Shown one piece after another: positions 61,952 to 64,000 of a DNA stretch of 64,000 bases. Location: assembly GCA_025210375.1 (NCBI GenBank), contig JAOASB010000029.1:124001-188000 (forward strand), given 5' to 3'. The notes beneath the pieces were generated by a model. It was not told where the DNA came from. It ran no database searches and was given only the letters and a program-made list of their open reading frames with translations. The translations under genes were made by a program, and so were the position numbers. Positions within the stretch are counted from its first letter, which is position 1. The number at the start of each line of letters is the position of its first letter. This DNA is from Maledivibacter sp. (GTDB taxonomy: Bacteria > Bacillota > Clostridia > Peptostreptococcales > Caminicellaceae).

Positions 61952-63334
61952 CTATCTTGTTAAAATATTATTAAAATTATACTTATTTAATTTAAAATAC
62001 AACGTACTTCTAGGTATATTTAAGAGTTTAGCTGCTCTTGCTTTATTTCCTCCAGATGTTCTCATCGCATTTAGGATTGCATCTTTCTCAGCCTTTTCTA
62101 TAATATTATTAAGATCAAAGGCTTCTTTTTTATATTCTATTTTTTCTTTATTACTTTCTATTATGCTCCTAGGTAAAAAATCTATGTCCACTTCCTTTGC
62201 TTTGTTGTTATTTACTAATATAACTATTCTCTCTATGATATTTCTAAGCTCTCTTATGTTTCCTTCCCAGTCATAATTCATCATCATATTCATAACCATT
62301 GTTGGAATTTCAGGTATATTACAGCGATAGGTAATACAAAATTGTTCAATAAACCTATCTACTAGCTCAGGTATGTCATCCTTTCTTTCCCTTAACGGCG
62401 GCAGTGCAATTAATATAGAATTTAATCTATAATATAAATCCTTTCTAAACATTCCTTTCTCCATCATTAACTTTACGTCTTTATTAGTTGCAGCAACTAC
62501 TCTTACATCAACCCTTATGGATTTTGAACCCCCGACCCTAGTTATCATCCCATCCTCTAGTACTCTTAGAATCTTAGGCTGCATTGATAATGGCATATCC
62601 CCTATCTCATCCAGAAACAATGTCCCATCATGTGCCAGTTCAAATTTCCCTACTTTTCCTTTTCTAAGAGCCCCAGTAAACGCTCCTCCTTCATATCCAA
62701 ACAACTCACTTTCCATCAAATCTTCTGGGATAGCACTACAATTTATCGGTATAAAATGACCTTTTCTTCTACTTTCAATATGAATTGCCCTTGCAAATAC
62801 CTCTTTTCCCGTTCCACTTTCACCAGTTATTATCATATTTATTTTTGATTTTGAAACATTCTTACATAGATTTATTATTTCTTTAAACTTTATATTTTCT
62901 CCTACAATTTGGTCAAAGGAAAACCTGTTTTCGTTAAGTGCTGTAACTTCCTCTTCGAGGACCTTTAAATCAAATTTGGTTTTATCAAGAATTGTAGTCA
63001 ATCTAATCAATTCGGTTATATCTCTATCACAGCTTATGGCTCCTATCAATTCACTTCCACTATAAAGGGGCCTGGCAGTAATTATATTATGGGAGTCCTC
63101 CCTAGGACTATTATATACATTAACATAGGGTCTCTTTTCTTTTATAACCTTAGGAAGTAATGCAGTGGGAAAAAGATTATTTATATGTTTCCCAACCACA
63201 TGTTGTCTGTTGACTTCATATATTTCTTCAGCCTTTTCATTCCAAAATCTTACTATACAGTCTCTATCAACAATACAAACCGCATCATTTACATTATCTA
63301 ATATTATATCTATTGTTGAATTGAGAAATAACAT
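61952..63334 (-). CDS. sigma-54-dependent transcriptional activator (PAS, AAA+, Fis)
   Basis: 460 residues. A PAS domain (about 8-110, DAVCIVDRDCIVRFWNEKAEEIY) is joined by a coiled linker to the AAA+ domain (about 140-370). The latter has Walker A GESGTGKE, the sigma-54 contact loop GAFTGA (about residue 217), Walker B TLFLDEIGDM and the arginine-finger region. A Fis-type HTH ends the protein (GGNKARAAKLLNIPRSTLYFKL). It has no receiver domain, so it probably senses a small molecule through PAS. It is encoded upstream of two operons with sigma-54 promoters and is their likely activator. Confidence 0.95.
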   Translation of the reverse strand: MLFLNSTIDIILDNVNDAVCIVDRDCIVRFWNEKAEEIYEVNRQHVVGKHINNLFPTALLPKVIKEKRPYVNVYNSPREDSHNIITARPLYSGSELIGAISCDRDITELIRLTTILDKTKFDLKVLEEEVTALNENRFSFDQIVGENIKFKEIINLCKNVSKSKINMIITGESGTGKEVFARAIHIESRRKGHFIPINCSAIPEDLMESELFGYEGGAFTGALRKGKVGKFELAHDGTLFLDEIGDMPLSMQPKILRVLEDGMITRVGGSKSIRVDVRVVAATNKDVKLMMEKGMFRKDLYYRLNSILIALPPLRERKDDIPELVDRFIEQFCITYRCNIPEIPTMVMNMMMNYDWEGNIRELRNIIERIVILVNNNKAKEVDIDFLPRSIIESNKEKIEYKKEAFDLNNIIEKAEKDAILNAMRTSGGNKARAAKLLNIPRSTLYFKLNKYNFNNILTR

Positions 63335-63460
63335 ATTTATTCCCCTCTTTCATTTCCTTAATAAGGAGTTTACAAATTGATTTTTAATGAATATTTATTA
63401 TATTTCGACAATTGCTTTAGATCACCTTTTTTTTTGCATATAAGTTTTAAGACATATGAA

Positions 63461-63512
63461 GAAAATAATCAAGGATAGGAGTAGTATGACTAGTTTATTT
63501 TTTTAATGTGCC
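63461..63512 (+). repeat. dispersed GACTAGTT motif, copy 4
   Basis: GAAAATAATCAAGGATAGG followed by AGTAGTATGACTAGTTTA and TTTTTTTAATGTGCCT. Similar to the copies at 47551, 51613 and 54820. Confidence 0.5.
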
Positions 63513-63900
63513 TAGGTTAGAAATGCTGTAACCTAAAATTGTCAGTATGTTTATAAATTGCTTTAGTTTTTAGAAAGTATAAAAATGGTGATAGCTAATA
63601 TACTATATTCATATATGGATGTTTAATTTCCGAAGTTTAATTAATCAATAGGTCTTAAAATCTGCTTAGACATGGGATCATGGGTTATATAGTTATACTA
63701 AGCACAAAATGGACACTGTGCTAAATGCAGGATAATAAAAATTTTTATTTTGTGATTTAAATCATATTTTAAATCCAGAGCTACTCCTATAATATAATTA
63801 ATCCAAAAAGTATTTAAATATAGATTTGGGATTTTGAAAATTAATAAAAAGAACGTTCAATCCGACAAGAATTTAGAGAAAACTTTATCTTCAAGCTTTG

Positions 63901-63981
63901 AGAAAAATTCTAACGCTCCCGTGAGTCGTCCATGCCCCATGGCCTAAGAACTGACGTCCTGTCAGTTCTACGAATTTTTCA
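63901..63981 (+). repeat. nested hairpin element
   Basis: Outer arms GAAAAATTC (63902-63910) and GAATTTTTC (63972-63980) enclose a perfect stem AGAACTGAC/GTCAGTTCT (63947-63955, 63961-63969) and CCATGGCC-like GC-rich DNA. It could be a small palindromic repeat or the terminator of a gene beyond the window. Confidence 0.5.
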
Positions 63982-64000
63982 CAAATCTTTCAGATAGTTT

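Larger units (their letters stand above)
63335..64000. other. intergenic region at the right window edge
   Basis: No gene-like frame in 666 bases. It holds a GACTAGTT motif (63461-63512), a stretch near 63826-63880 that resembles 61776-61822, and nested hairpins at 63901-63981. The promoter of the sigma-54 activator should lie at its left end. Confidence 0.4.

Overview
The window is AT-rich chromosomal DNA from a strictly anaerobic Firmicute of the class Clostridia. The evidence is low-GC coding sequence with AGGAGG-type ribosome sites, AddAB rather than RecBCD, a class III (NrdDG) ribonucleotide reductase, a tungsten/molybdenum aldehyde:ferredoxin oxidoreductase, ECF transporters, FloA, a sigma-54 activator and many 4Fe-4S proteins. 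An Alkaliphilus/Tissierellia-like amino-acid fermenter would fit, but I cannot fix the genus. No rRNA, tRNA, CRISPR array, prophage or intact transposase gene was seen.

Layout. 1-2.66 kb: an ABC exporter operon, cut by the window edge. 2.9-4.7 kb: a DEAD-box RNA helicase with a structured leader. 5.3-6.0 kb: queT behind a likely preQ1-type leader. 6.05-9.0 kb: a DUF2161 protein, a 59-residue gene, floA, an NfeD gene and a small membrane protein. 9.4-13.2 kb: an inositol-phosphatase-family gene, then nrdDG with two NrdR boxes. 13.7-18.7 kb: an oligopeptide-binding lipoprotein, a gamma-glutamyl hydrolase, thrB and thrC. 19.0-21.8 kb: cobO and the pseudouridine genes psuK-psuG. 22.3-30.9 kb: an eleven-gene operon behind a molybdenum/tungsten-cofactor (Moco/Tuco) riboswitch. 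31.3-35.7 kb: a small conserved-looking protein, cysQ, a YkuK-like gene, and a hydroxyproline dehydratase with a pyrroline-2-carboxylate reductase. 36.0-43.0 kb: addBA. 43.6-45.7 kb: glyA and a DUF1461 protein. 45.7-51.4 kb: two GGDEF proteins and a PhoPR-like two-component system. 52.1-54.6 kb: a small low-complexity protein and an orphan MotA/MotB-like pair. 54.9-63.3 kb: a sigma-54 regulon made of an AOR operon, a five-subunit amino-acid-dehydrogenase-like operon and an enhancer-binding activator.

The most interesting region is 22.3-30.9 kb. A consensus-like promoter runs directly into a Moco-type aptamer followed by a terminator. The operon then encodes an FMN-binding lipoprotein; three envelope proteins built of sulfite-oxidase-fold (pterin-cofactor) domains that lack the molybdenum-ligand cysteine; an ECF S-component; a membrane-anchored protein that appears to join the same domains to a nucleotide-pyrophosphatase domain; EcfA-EcfA-EcfT; a MobB with an iron-sulfur extension; and a degenerate kinase-like protein. 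My inference is a system that captures, hydrolyses and imports molybdenum/tungsten pterin cofactor or its precursors. The AOR with its MoaD-like partner at 55-57 kb would be one consumer of such a cofactor.

Non-coding DNA is unusually rich in small mobile repeats. There are six copies of a MITE of about 160 bp (terminal repeats GAGCAAATTGCATAA, 4-bp target duplications), four copies of an exactly 100-bp MITE flanked by TA, two copies of a 122-bp palindrome-centred repeat, and four copies of a motif around GACTAGTT. Together they occupy much of the larger intergenic gaps.
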